From Methanosarcinales archaeon (GTDB lineage: Archaea; Halobacteriota; Methanosarcinia; Methanosarcinales; Methanosarcinaceae), in contig JAAXQB010000033.1 of assembly GCA_012329085.1 (NCBI GenBank), forward strand, positions 1 through 15,759: a stretch of DNA of 15,759 nt, given 5' to 3'. Under the pieces are notes generated by a model, which was given only the letters and a program-made list of their open reading frames with translations, had not been told where the DNA came from and ran no database searches. Positions 1 to 6,664 of the stretch are shown here, one piece after another (the stretch's first letter is position 1; each line of letters opens with the position of its first letter). The translations under genes were made by a program, and so were the position numbers.

Positions 1-98
1 ATGAAACATTAAAATTACTACCGAAAAAACCAGACCCAATTTTAATTAAAGAGATATTTTGCAGGATAACGAAAATTGGCAGTATTAATGTAGATTGA
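1..98 (+). CDS. Possible C-terminal end of a gene cut by the window edge
   Basis: From position 3 a frame stays open for 31 codons to TGA at 96-98 and reads ETLKLLPKKPDP and onward, ending SINVD. The lysine-rich, proline-containing text looks more like a real protein tail than the random reading of AT-rich DNA further right. No start codon lies inside the window and I recognise no family. It could be the end of a functional gene, a gene remnant or chance. The next confident gene, methanogenesis marker 8, is on the opposite strand, so the two would converge. Confidence 0.3.
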   Translation, partial: ETLKLLPKKPDPILIKEIFCRITKIGSINVD

Positions 99-410
99 TG
101 GCGAATGTATTGATAATCATTTCAATAATATATTGTAGATATATTATAAAAATTTTTGTATGGATTGAATTTTGAACTAAAATGGAATAAAAAAATTTAT
201 GATAAAAAAATGGAGCTAAACGCATACAAAATATTAATACAATTTGAGTTTAATATTACTTGCATACTTGCAAAATTTTATCAAATAAATCATTTAACTG
301 TATGCGATTATATTCGAAACAGAAATTATAATAAACTGTTGATGTGATATATGGTAATTAATAATAAATTAGCATCTATAAGCCGTCTAATGAATGACAT
401 CAATTGATGT
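99..410. other. AT-rich intergenic stretch with no supported gene
   Basis: Apart from the palindrome at 397-410, nothing is identifiable here. A 63-codon frame starts at 156, but its reading is dominated by N, I, K, Y and F as expected of AT-rich noncoding DNA, and no Shine-Dalgarno motif precedes it. Confidence 0.5.
397..410. repeat. Perfect 14-bp palindrome at the 3' end of marker 8
   Basis: ACATCAATTGATGT is a perfect dyad directly abutting the TAA of the methanogenesis marker 8 gene (411-413). As RNA it could form only a 5-bp stem with an AATT loop, and no T-run follows on the gene's strand, so it is weak as a terminator. A protein-binding dyad is equally possible. Confidence 0.45.
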
Positions 411-1256
411 TTATATTAATTCTTTTGGAGCCTTTTCACTTTGATGCGGAAGTTTTGTAGTGCTAATTAAAAGTGGTGTATCAATATCTTTTGCCCGTTC
501 AAGCAAAAAATCTTTTCCAACCTTTGTAATTGCAAATAATGGCACCGAAGTTCCCACTTGTAACAATGGTTTTATAACATCTCGCACATTTTTTGATGCA
601 CAACTTGTGATAATATCAGCATATTTTATAAGTTCTATAGCATCATTTTTTTCAATTCCTGTCACATGTGCACCAATAATTATCAATCTTATATTTTTTT
701 CCAATTTTATTTCGCGAAGCTTTTTTGCAGTATCTGAATGTACGATTGATACAGCAATGCGTTTCATTCCAAGTTTTAATGCTTTTTCAACGCCTTTTAA
801 AGGATTAATTTCTGCAGTAAATGAATCTAATACAATTCCATTTTGTTTATGAATTCGTTCAATCACTTCTTTAATTGGTTCAGTTTTAATAAGCCCTGAC
901 ATTCGTGCACCCATTCCTTGTACAAGTTTAGGATTGTCAGTTATTACAGTTCCTGCACCATCACAAACTGTCACTGTGCCATCAATAATGTTATTTTTAA
1001 GTCCTGTCATCATTATTTCAGATACACCAAATGACACAAATGCATCAAATTCAAGTTTTCTTTTGTTTGTAAACATTCCAAAATCTTTAATTCGAAATTC
1101 CATATTTTTTTTTACTTCTTCTGATGTAATACTTTTAATTCCTCTTGCCTTATCAAAGATAGGACAGTATGTTATTATTGGTGTATCGACTTCAATTACT
1201 TTACCATCTTTTACAACAACTTTTGTTTTTCCAAGTAATTCCATTACATGTGACAT
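411..1256 (-). CDS. Methanogenesis marker protein 8 (DUF2099 family)
   Basis: This 281-residue protein matches the methanogenesis marker 8 family as I remember it. The opening MELLGKTKVVVKDGKV, then ITYCPIF (Cys31), the EFRIKDFGM block near residue 53, VSFGVSEI near 75 and the VCDGAGTVI block (Cys98) follow the family pattern in order, and the length is normal. The family is essentially confined to methanogens and relatives; its biochemical role is not established to my knowledge. Three cysteines (31, 98, 219) could be functional, but that is inference. The start is ATG at 1256, with no Shine-Dalgarno motif but a TATA-like box about 29 bp upstream, so a leaderless transcript is plausible. The gene is divergent from the tetrapyrrole pair across about 200 bp. 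It is the best clue that the organism is a methanogen. Confidence 0.88.
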   Translation of the reverse strand: MSHVMELLGKTKVVVKDGKVIEVDTPIITYCPIFDKARGIKSITSEEVKKNMEFRIKDFGMFTNKRKLEFDAFVSFGVSEIMMTGLKNNIIDGTVTVCDGAGTVITDNPKLVQGMGARMSGLIKTEPIKEVIERIHKQNGIVLDSFTAEINPLKGVEKALKLGMKRIAVSIVHSDTAKKLREIKLEKNIRLIIIGAHVTGIEKNDAIELIKYADIITSCASKNVRDVIKPLLQVGTSVPLFAITKVGKDFLLERAKDIDTPLLISTTKLPHQSEKAPKELI

Positions 1257-1280
1257 AATATATTAATATGCAATTCATTC

Positions 1281-1290
1281 AATATAAAAT
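1281..1290 (-). promoter_or_regulatory. TATA-like box for methanogenesis marker 8
   Basis: Read on the minus strand the site is ATTTTATATT. It is centred about 29 bp before the ATG, the usual archaeal distance to the transcription start. Together with the missing Shine-Dalgarno motif this suggests a leaderless or nearly leaderless mRNA. AT-rich background makes chance TATA matches common. Confidence 0.4.
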
Positions 1291-1420
1291 CAATATACAC
1301 AAATTTTATAGTTGATATGATTTAATTTTTACTTACTAATTTTTATACTTTTTATCGTTGAATGATTTATATTGTACTTATTACCACATACAAAGATTTT
1401 AATATTTGAAACACTCTAAT

Positions 1421-1436
1421 TTTAAAGAATATAAAC
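1421..1436 (+). promoter_or_regulatory. TATA-like box for the precorrin-2 dehydrogenase/hemA pair
   Basis: TTTAAAGAATATAAAC lies about 20-35 bp before the ATG at 1456, and no Shine-Dalgarno motif separates them. This spacing would place transcription start at or near the ATG, as for the divergent marker 8 gene. The call is weak because similar AT-rich strings are frequent. Confidence 0.35.
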
Positions 1437-1455
1437 AATCATTGCAATAATTTAC

Positions 1456-2148
1456 ATGAAAAATAATAATGATACATTAGAAAAAAAATTCTTTCCACTT
1501 ATGATAGACTTTACCAATAGAAAAGTCGTTATATTTGGGGGCGGAAATGTTGGAACACGAAAAGCATCAATTTTATCAAAGTATGCAGATACGACAGTTA
1601 TTAGCAACACATTTTTGCCAAAATTGATAGAACTTAGTTGCAATTCCAATTTAAATTCAAATCTAACATTAAAACATGAAGATATAAATTTTTTATCAGA
1701 TAAAGATATTTTAAATTTTATATCGGATGCGTTTCTTGTAATTCCTGCAACTTCTAATATAGATTTAAACAATCGTGTTATTAAAATTGCAAATAAAACA
1801 CAAGTTTTAATAAATCATGTGACCAATATAGGTAATGTTATAATTCCATCTATTGTGCATAAAAAAGGCATTATGATTGGAATTTCAACACAGGGGCAAA
1901 GCCCAGTACTCACAAAATATATTCGAAAAAAACTTGACAATGTAATTTCAAAAGAATATGAACAAATGCTACAACTTACTTTAGAAATTCGCACTTATTT
2001 AAAAAAAAATGTAAAAGCGAGAAAAACAAGAAAAAAAATTCTATGGGAAGTACTTGAAAGCGAATCTGTATGGAATGCATTTAACACATCTTATAAACTT
2101 GCACAACAAAATGCATATAAAATTGTAGCAACTTATATCTCAGATTAG
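1456..2148 (+). CDS. Precorrin-2 dehydrogenase (siroheme synthase, dehydrogenase-only form)
   Basis: The 230-residue protein should oxidise precorrin-2 to sirohydrochlorin with NAD+, and may also insert iron as Met8/SirC-type enzymes do. FFPLMIDFTNRKVVIFGGG at the N-terminus is the typical family opening, with the NAD-binding glycine motif GGGNVG at residues 28-33. VIPATSN near 95-101 and STQGQSP at 144-150 are characteristic. No uroporphyrinogen methyltransferase domain is attached, which is usual in archaea. Sirohydrochlorin feeds siroheme, the archaeal siroheme-dependent heme route, F430 and cobamides. hemA follows after 40 bp on the same strand, supporting one operon. The start at 1456 is chosen because the FFPL block begins only 11 residues later; an upstream TATA-like box suggests a leaderless message. 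Confidence 0.88.
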   Translation: MKNNNDTLEKKFFPLMIDFTNRKVVIFGGGNVGTRKASILSKYADTTVISNTFLPKLIELSCNSNLNSNLTLKHEDINFLSDKDILNFISDAFLVIPATSNIDLNNRVIKIANKTQVLINHVTNIGNVIIPSIVHKKGIMIGISTQGQSPVLTKYIRKKLDNVISKEYEQMLQLTLEIRTYLKKNVKARKTRKKILWEVLESESVWNAFNTSYKLAQQNAYKIVATYISD

Positions 2149-2171
2149 TTGAAAAAAGAATTTAATTATAT

Positions 2172-2180
2172 TAAAAAGGG
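2172..2180 (+). promoter_or_regulatory. Ribosome binding site of hemA
   Basis: TTAAAAAGGGTTATAAAAATG places an AAGGG Shine-Dalgarno core about 8-9 bases before the hemA ATG at 2189. Its presence inside the operon, against its absence before the first gene, fits a leaderless first gene and a Shine-Dalgarno-dependent second gene. Confidence 0.5.
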
Positions 2181-2188
2181 TTATAAAA

Positions 2189-3418
2189 ATGGAGATTTCA
2201 AGTATTATAATATCTCACAAAAAATCCACGATTGAGGAAATGGAATCAACATGGTCTAATAAATTAAAAAAATTGATAGATGAAATTTATTCAAATCCTC
2301 TCATAAGCGAACATGTAGTCATTAAAACCTGTAATCGAATTGAGGTGTATATTGTATCAATTAAAAAAGAAGATGTATTAAAAAAAATTCTTAAAAATTG
2401 CCAAGTCACACAAAAAATTGTACAATTTCACAATCACAACGAATCACTCTTACATCTTTTAAAACTTTCATCTGGTATTGAATCTATGATTGTTGGTGAA
2501 GATCAAATTCTTGGGCAGATAAGAGACCAATATTTATTTGCAAAAAAAAAGGGCACAACTGGAAAAATTTTAGAATTAGCATTTAATAAAGCAATTCAAG
2601 TTGGAAAGCGAGTTCGAAATGAAACAAATATTAATAAAGGTTCTGTATCAATTGGTTCTGCGGCAGTCGATCTTGCAGAAGAAATACTTGGTAATTTAAA
2701 AAATAAAAGTATTCTTGTAATTGGAGCGGGAGAGATTGGAACACTTGTTGCCGTAGCTCTTGCAAGAAAAAATTTAAATGCAATATATATTGCAAATCGT
2801 ACAATTGAAAAAGCAAAAATACTTGCAAATAAGCTTGGCGGACAAGCTGTATATTATACTGATAAACTTAAATATATTTCAGTTTCCGATGTTGTAATAT
2901 GTGCAGCATCTGCACCACATCTTATAATTACAGAAAAAATGATGCATAATATAAATCGCAACATTTTAATAATAGACATCACAAATCCAAAAACTGTAGA
3001 AGAGAGTGTATCTAATATAAAAGGAATTTCGCTTTATACTATTGAAAATTTACAACAAGTCGCAAAAAAAAATCTTGCGATTAGAAAAAAAGAAGCAAAA
3101 ATTGCAGAAGAATTGATTAAAAAGGAATTTTTGCTATTAAAAGCTCAATATAAAAAACAAAAAGCGAATTTAATAATAGCAAAAATACATACACAAGTAA
3201 TAGAAATAAAAAATAAAGAAAAAATCCGTGCTCTTGATAGATTGAGTAAATGGCATACAATTGGAGAAAGTGAACAAAAAGTTCTTGAAGATTTTTCAGA
3301 TGCATTTATTAATAAATTATTATCCGAACCTATAAAATCATTGAAATTGGCTGCGGAAAATGATGATGATGAATTTTTAAATGCTGCAACTAAAGTTTTT
3401 AATTTAGATTTAGAATAG
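2189..3418 (+). CDS. hemA: Glutamyl-tRNA reductase
   Basis: HemA reduces glutamyl-tRNA(Glu) with NADPH to glutamate-1-semialdehyde, the first committed step of C5-pathway tetrapyrrole synthesis. The 409-residue length is normal. The catalytic cysteine is Cys48 in IKTCNRIEVY. SGIESMIVGEDQILGQIR (residues about 95-112) is the signature of the catalytic domain, and GAGEIG (179-184) is the NADP-binding glycine loop, followed by IANRTIEKA. DITNPKTVEE and the long lysine-rich helix after about residue 300 fit the spinal helix and dimerisation domain. It follows precorrin-2 dehydrogenase by 40 bp, a pairing familiar from methanogens. The usual companions hemB, hemC and hemL are not next to it; the repeat-rich gap starts after its stop. 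Confidence 0.95.
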   Translation: MEISSIIISHKKSTIEEMESTWSNKLKKLIDEIYSNPLISEHVVIKTCNRIEVYIVSIKKEDVLKKILKNCQVTQKIVQFHNHNESLLHLLKLSSGIESMIVGEDQILGQIRDQYLFAKKKGTTGKILELAFNKAIQVGKRVRNETNINKGSVSIGSAAVDLAEEILGNLKNKSILVIGAGEIGTLVAVALARKNLNAIYIANRTIEKAKILANKLGGQAVYYTDKLKYISVSDVVICAASAPHLIITEKMMHNINRNILIIDITNPKTVEESVSNIKGISLYTIENLQQVAKKNLAIRKKEAKIAEELIKKEFLLLKAQYKKQKANLIIAKIHTQVIEIKNKEKIRALDRLSKWHTIGESEQKVLEDFSDAFINKLLSEPIKSLKLAAENDDDEFLNAATKVFNLDLE

Positions 3419-3550
3419 TTAGAGATTGGTGACTGATAATACTGTTATGTATTAAAATATTTTATGTTACGATAAACAAATAATTTTTATGGCGTAAAAT
3501 AACTCACACAATATAATTTACAAGGATTAAAAAATTTCTCTAACTCATTA

Positions 3551-3617
3551 ACGCTCATTCGTTCAATCATGAGCAAACGCCCGTTCGTTCCGAACAAGAT
3601 GAGCTATCAAAGATTTT
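3551..3617 (+). repeat. Palindromic element A1 (two hairpin units plus right end)
   Basis: The block starts CGCTCATTCG, continues GTTCAATCATGAGC, then the AAA joint, then a second unit with the stem GTTCG, loop TTC, CGAAC (3583-3595). It ends with the family right end GAGCTATCAAAGATTTT at 3601-3617. The GTTCAATCAYGAGC string recurs near 6520, 8741 and 9049, so this is one interspersed family. The left-end module is missing here, making the copy partial. Confidence 0.7.
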
Positions 3618-3620
3618 CTC

Positions 3621-3697
3621 CTACGCTCATTCTTTTCGAGAATGAGCTGTCGAAGAGAATGAGTGTTAAATACATAATTTTATAAATTATATGCTAC
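3621..3697 (+). repeat. Palindromic element A2 (single hairpin and left-end-like module)
   Basis: GCTCATTCT at 3625-3633 and AGAATGAGC at 3639-3647 form a perfect 9-bp stem with loop TTTCG. About 25 bp further, ATAATTTTATAAATTATATGC at 3674-3694 matches the left-end module seen at 4878, 6989 and 8628. Here the order is hairpin then left end, so the block looks like a rearranged or truncated copy. Confidence 0.6.
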
Positions 3698-3881
3698 TAT
3701 AAAAAAATTGATAAAAAATAGCTAATAATAGATGATTACTTTTCATCGAATGACTTTTATATTTATGAAAAATACATTTTATTAAAATGTCACCCTTAGA
3801 AAAAAAAATTATTAAATTTCACAATATTATTAAAATTGTATATGACATTTTCACATTTCAAAAACTATGTAAATGTTATAT

Positions 3882-4292
3882 TTATTTTGAAAAACCATCA
3901 TAAAAATATTCTATATAATCTCCGTCTAATCTTACATAATAATTATATAAACTTTCTACATCTTTAATATCTTTTTTAAGGCATGATTTAAATTTAGCAC
4001 GCAATTTAGTATTGGGATTAATTCTAAGATTTTGCAAATAGCCTAATATTTTTAAAGCAATCATATCCCCTCTGCGATCCCAATCTGTGAGTATGATTAT
4101 ATTTTTTTTATAGCTTGCAACAGTTTCTGAAAAAATAAGTAACGATTTTGATTTTAAAACTTCAATTCTTCCTTTAATATTGAGTTTTTGAAGTGAAATT
4201 TTATCTCGTTTTCCTTCTACTATTATGATGTGCCCATCATTTGAATATTCAATTAATTCATCAATTAATTTTTTAATTTTTTGTTTTTGCAT
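3882..4292 (-). CDS. Small TOPRIM-domain protein
   Basis: The 136-residue protein is nearly only a TOPRIM domain. HIIIVEGKRDKISL at residues 21-34 carries the conserved glutamate (Glu26) and glycine, and IIILTDWDRRGDMIAL at 65-80 carries the DxD acidic pair (Asp70, Asp72), the Mg2+ site shared by topoisomerases, DnaG primases and RNase M5-like enzymes. Archaea commonly encode such stand-alone TOPRIM proteins of the UPF0292 kind; substrate and reaction are not known to me. It lacks primase or topoisomerase parts, so a nuclease or nucleotidyl-transfer role is only inference. The start at 4292 is the only good ATG. A candidate structured RNA lies directly upstream, which may or may not be related. 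Confidence 0.8.
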   Translation of the reverse strand: MQKQKIKKLIDELIEYSNDGHIIIVEGKRDKISLQKLNIKGRIEVLKSKSLLIFSETVASYKKNIIILTDWDRRGDMIALKILGYLQNLRINPNTKLRAKFKSCLKKDIKDVESLYNYYVRLDGDYIEYFYDGFSK

Positions 4293-4318
4293 ATAAAAAA
4301 TATAATGGTAGAAAAAAT

Positions 4319-4499
4319 GATAATGGTGTAGTCCAACGCACTAACTCCGAAATATCATCCTCTGGATTCTCCGCTGTCAATTTCAGTTTCCCTCATGCTG
4401 GACTTTAATTATCCCATTATCTAATGTGTCGCGTTGAGGTTGTCTATACAATCACAAAAAGGCTTATGCCAACATTTCATGCAAGGACCTAATAACGCG
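4319..4499. ncRNA. Candidate structured noncoding RNA (family and strand unknown)
   Basis: In an AT-rich genome, local G+C enrichment between genes often marks RNA genes, and this segment stands out. Nested pairings in the first half are GATAATGG (4319-4326) with CCATTATC (4414-4421), inside it AGTCCA (4330-4335) with TGGACT (4399-4404), then GAAAT (4349-4353) with ATTTC (4380-4384), and ATCC/GGAT with a TCT loop (4357-4367). The second half is closed by CGCGTT (4430-4435) with AACGCG (4494-4499), then AGGT (4437-4440) with ACCT (4487-4490), enclosing GGC/GCC with loop TTAT (4461-4470). It is not a tRNA: no T-loop and no cloverleaf fit. I also cannot match it to 5S, SRP or RNase P RNA. All helices exist on either strand, so direction is open. 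It sits between same-strand genes, about 30 bp upstream of the TOPRIM start. Confidence 0.45.
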
Positions 4500-4563
4500 G
4501 ATTTACTATTAATATACTTAATGATACTATTTAATTCTATCTATTTTGTAAATTTTTTTCATT

Positions 4564-4588
4564 GTATATAATTTATAAAGTTATATAC
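4564..4588. repeat. Stand-alone left-end palindrome of the repeat family
   Basis: The 25-bp string starts GTATATAATTT and ends GTTATATAC, with 8-bp arms GTATATAA/TTATATAC. It matches 6989-7013 at 24 of 25 positions. There it is the left end of a full element; here no hairpin units are attached directly, so it is an isolated module. Confidence 0.6.
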
Positions 4589-4640
4589 TTGACGGTTGAG
4601 ACTTTTTATTTTTTTCTGATGTAATACTTAACATTTATTA

Positions 4641-4700
4641 ACACTCGTTTGTTCGAAAACCAAATGTTTTTGATAGTCCATTCAAAATGAATGGGCATTA
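4641..4700 (-). repeat. Degenerate reversed copy of the palindromic element
   Basis: Read on the minus strand this gives a unit with arms around CCATTCA/TGAATGG followed by ACTATCAAAAAC, the family right end. The hairpin is at 4678-4684 and 4688-4694, with a G-C pair and a G.T wobble outside. Compared with CTCATTCA/TGAATGAG, one stem pair has changed from T-A to C-G on both sides, which is compensatory. A further unit-like remnant, CACTCGTTTGTTCG, lies at 4643-4656. Confidence 0.5.
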
Positions 4701-4820
4701 TCTCGTATGTGCCATAAAAAAGAAATATAATCGGAATGCCCTAAAAATTAAAAATTTTCTAAAATATATACTCTTTTAATTTTTAAATTTCCAAGAAATT
4801 GGAAAATTCATTGAGTGTAT

Positions 4821-4977
4821 AATAAACGCTCGTTCTCTTTGAGAGCTCGTTTAAGAACGAACGAGCGTTAACGAGCTTTACAAATTATATACTAACGCGC
4901 ATTCATTCTGAATGAGCAAACGCTCATTCATTCTGAATGAGCAAACGCTCATTCATTCTGAATGAGCTATCAAAAAT
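4821..4977 (+). repeat. Composite palindromic element B ending in a three-copy 25-bp array
   Basis: The first part has an 11-bp inverted repeat AACGCTCGTTC (4825-4835) and GAACGAGCGTT (4859-4869) around a small TCTC-TTT-GAGA hairpin. Then comes the left-end module TTTACAAATTATATACTAACG (4877-4897). Three tandem units follow at 4896-4917, 4921-4942 and 4946-4967, joined by AAA. Units 2 and 3 are identical, with a 9-bp stem GCTCATTCA/TGAATGAGC and loop TTC. Unit 1 differs at one base (GCGC for GCTC), which breaks one pair. The right end GAGCTATCAAAAATC includes the purF stop codon (4970-4972). Confidence 0.8.
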
Positions 4978-6382
4978 CATCTAATTTCATTTGCTTATCC
5001 ATATATTCCTCTCCAGGAATATCAACTCGATACTTTCCTGTTAAACATCCAATACACAAATCATTTTCATCAATTCCAATTGATTTTACAAGTCCTTTGA
5101 TACTTATAAAATTAATTGAATCTGCATTAATCACAGATTTAATTCTATCTAAAGTGTTATTGGCAGCTATCAATTCTTCTCTTGTTGACATGTCGATGCC
5201 AAGATAACATGGTGCAATAATTGGAGGGCTTCCTATTCTTGCATGTACTTCTTTCGCACCTGCTTTTCTTACCATGTCTATAATTCGTCGTGAAGTAGTT
5301 CCCCTAACTACACTATCATCTACAAGAACAACTCGCTTACTCTTAATATTTTCAGGAATTGTATTCATTTTAAGTCGTACCGCAGTCTCTCGCATTTCTT
5401 GCCCGGGAAGAATAAATGTACGACCAATATATCGATTTTTCATCAATCCTTCACAATATTCTATATCAGATTCATTGGAATATCCTATTGCAGAAGTTAT
5501 TCCCGAATCTGGAACTGGGATAATAACATCTACATCCGATGGATATTCCTGTGCAAGTTCCACTCCAATTTGTTTTCTTACATTATATACAAGTTTACCA
5601 TCAATAATAGAATCTGGTCTTGCAAAATAAATATATTCAAAAACACAATGTGCTGAATGTTTTTCATGAAATGCTTGATGTGATTGTATTTTTCCATCTT
5701 TAAAAAAAATTATTTCACCGGGTTTTACATCTCTTTCAAGCACTCCATTTATGGTATCTATTGCAACACTCTCGGACGCGATTATATGACCACCTTCGAT
5801 TGTACCAATGCATAAAGGTTTAATACCAAGTGGATCTCTTGCAGCAAAAAGAATGTCATTTATTAATACAACTATAGAATATGAACCAACCAATCGGTGC
5901 ATTACTGCATGCAATGCATCCACAGGCTCTCGTTTTAAAAGTTCTTTCACAAGAAGATGTGCAATAACTTCAGTATCTGAATCTGTTAAAGTCACATGTC
6001 CTTCTGCTTTAAGTTCAGATCTTATTTCATCCCCATTCACAAGAGTTCCATTATGTGCAACTCCAATATCACCATCTTTAAATTTTACAACAAATGGTTG
6101 ACAATTTTCAATTGTAGATGTCCCTTTTGTAGAATATCGGACATGTCCAATTCCAACATTTCCATATATTTTACTAATTAACTCCCTATCATACACATCA
6201 GGTACAAGCCCCATACCTTTTATTGTGTGCATTTTAGTTCCATCATGAATTGCAATTCCAGTGGACTCTTGCCCTCTATGCTGTAATGCATAAAGAGAAT
6301 AATAAATTTGGAATGCAGAAATGTTTGATTCCGGAGTTTTATTATGTAAAACCACTCCTGCAACGCCGCATTCTTCTTTCAT
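4970..6382 (-). CDS. purF: Amidophosphoribosyltransferase (glutamine PRPP amidotransferase)
   Basis: PurF makes 5-phosphoribosylamine from PRPP and glutamine, the first step of de novo purine synthesis. MKEECGVAG shows the N-terminal nucleophile Cys5 after a short propeptide, which fixes the start at 6382. QHRGQESTGI (residues 34-43), GHVRYST (79-85) and AHNGTLVN (109-116) are the glutaminase active-site blocks. VVLVDDSVVRGTTSRR (351-366) is the PRPP-binding loop. Cys246 (AHCVFEY), Cys392 (PCYLGID), Cys443 and Cys446 (CIGC) match the four 4Fe-4S ligands of the Bacillus-type enzyme, so an oxygen-sensitive cluster is expected. At 470 residues it is full length. The last codons and the stop lie at the edge of palindromic element B. 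The gene is downstream of the Lsm gene on the same strand, but 282 bp away. Confidence 0.97.
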   Translation of the reverse strand: MKEECGVAGVVLHNKTPESNISAFQIYYSLYALQHRGQESTGIAIHDGTKMHTIKGMGLVPDVYDRELISKIYGNVGIGHVRYSTKGTSTIENCQPFVVKFKDGDIGVAHNGTLVNGDEIRSELKAEGHVTLTDSDTEVIAHLLVKELLKREPVDALHAVMHRLVGSYSIVVLINDILFAARDPLGIKPLCIGTIEGGHIIASESVAIDTINGVLERDVKPGEIIFFKDGKIQSHQAFHEKHSAHCVFEYIYFARPDSIIDGKLVYNVRKQIGVELAQEYPSDVDVIIPVPDSGITSAIGYSNESDIEYCEGLMKNRYIGRTFILPGQEMRETAVRLKMNTIPENIKSKRVVLVDDSVVRGTTSRRIIDMVRKAGAKEVHARIGSPPIIAPCYLGIDMSTREELIAANNTLDRIKSVINADSINFISIKGLVKSIGIDENDLCIGCLTGKYRVDIPGEEYMDKQMKLDDF

Positions 6383-6475
6383 GTTAAATCTTTAAATTTA
6401 AATTATGGATTTAAAATTAAAATTTTTAAATGAGGATTTTGAGATAACAATCGTTCATATCAAATAATCTGCCAA

Positions 6476-6545
6476 ATAACGCCCATACTCTTCGAGAATG
6501 AGCAAACATTCAGAACATTCAATCACGAGCTATCAAGGATTTTAT
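6476..6545 (+). repeat. Palindromic element C between purF and the Lsm gene
   Basis: Two unit-like blocks joined by AAA are seen. The first, from CGCCCATACTC to GAATGAGC (6480-6502), resembles the TTCGAGAATGAGC unit at 3635. The second, 6506-6530, ends with ACATTCAATCACGAGC. The family right end appears as GAGCTATCAAGGATTTT at 6527-6543. No left-end module precedes it; a weak left-end-like string, ATAATTTTACAAATTAT, comes later at 6597. The copy looks eroded. Confidence 0.55.
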
Positions 6546-6561
6546 CTATCACTTATTTATT

Positions 6562-6593
6562 ATTAAGGGGGCTATTATAAATTTTCCCTTAAT
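6562..6593. repeat. 8-bp inverted repeat in the purF upstream gap
   Basis: ATTAAGGG (6562-6569) and CCCTTAAT (6586-6593) are perfect complements separated by 16 bp. The pair lies about 70 bp after the Lsm stop and about 180 bp before purF. It could be an operator-like dyad or a weak hairpin; no T-run follows on either strand. It does not belong to the GCTC/GAGC family. Confidence 0.4.
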
Positions 6594-6664
6594 GCATAAT
6601 TTTACAAATTATCTAAATAACAAAATTCTCAAATATATAAATTTTAATTATCCATCTATTTGGA

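Larger units (their letters stand above)
3419..3881. other. Repeat-bearing convergent gap between hemA and the TOPRIM gene
   Basis: No gene is supported here. The left 120 bp and right 185 bp are plain AT-rich DNA. The middle, 3541-3697, holds two blocks of the palindromic element. A separate 7-bp hairpin, ACATTTT/AAAATGT with loop ATT, lies at 3774-3790 and may act at the hemA or TOPRIM 3' side. Confidence 0.55.
4293..4969. other. Gene-free gap with a candidate RNA and several palindromic repeats
   Basis: This 677-bp gap separates the TOPRIM gene from purF. The segment 4319-4499 is clearly richer in G+C than any other intergenic DNA here and folds into nested helices. The segment 4500-4969 holds a left-end-like palindrome at 4564-4588, a degenerate reversed copy at 4641-4700, a 7-bp hairpin TTTCCAA/TTGGAAA with loop GAAA near 4787-4804, and the large composite element at 4821-4977. 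No reading frame resembles a protein. Confidence 0.6.

Noticed and set aside
156..347. 63-codon ORF on the plus strand
   Set aside because: Composition is what AT-rich noncoding DNA gives, with no ribosome site, no promoter-like box at the right distance and no family resemblance.
460..852. Long plus-strand frame opposite methanogenesis marker 8
   Set aside because: It is the antisense shadow of a well-supported gene; the same holds for long frames opposite purF, thiDN, trkA and the RecJ-like gene.
4319..4421. tRNA gene suggested by GGTGTAGTCC, which resembles the D-arm of archaeal Glu/Asp tRNAs
   Set aside because: The G18-G19 pair of the D-loop, a T-loop (TTC) and a cloverleaf are missing on both strands, with or without an intron.
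4430..4499. 3' part of RNase P RNA, because of AAAAAGGCTTATG
   Set aside because: The matching 5' conserved element (GAGGAAAGTCC-like) is absent within 400 bp on the same strand; that space is the TOPRIM gene.
4896..4967. CRISPR array
   Set aside because: The period is regular, but the spacing between palindromes is only AAA, the same each time, so there are no spacers; no cas gene is present.
6383..6664. Ribosomal protein L37e gene expected after Lsm in some methanogens
   Set aside because: No frame with the needed cysteine pairs is present; the gap contains only AT-rich DNA and element C.
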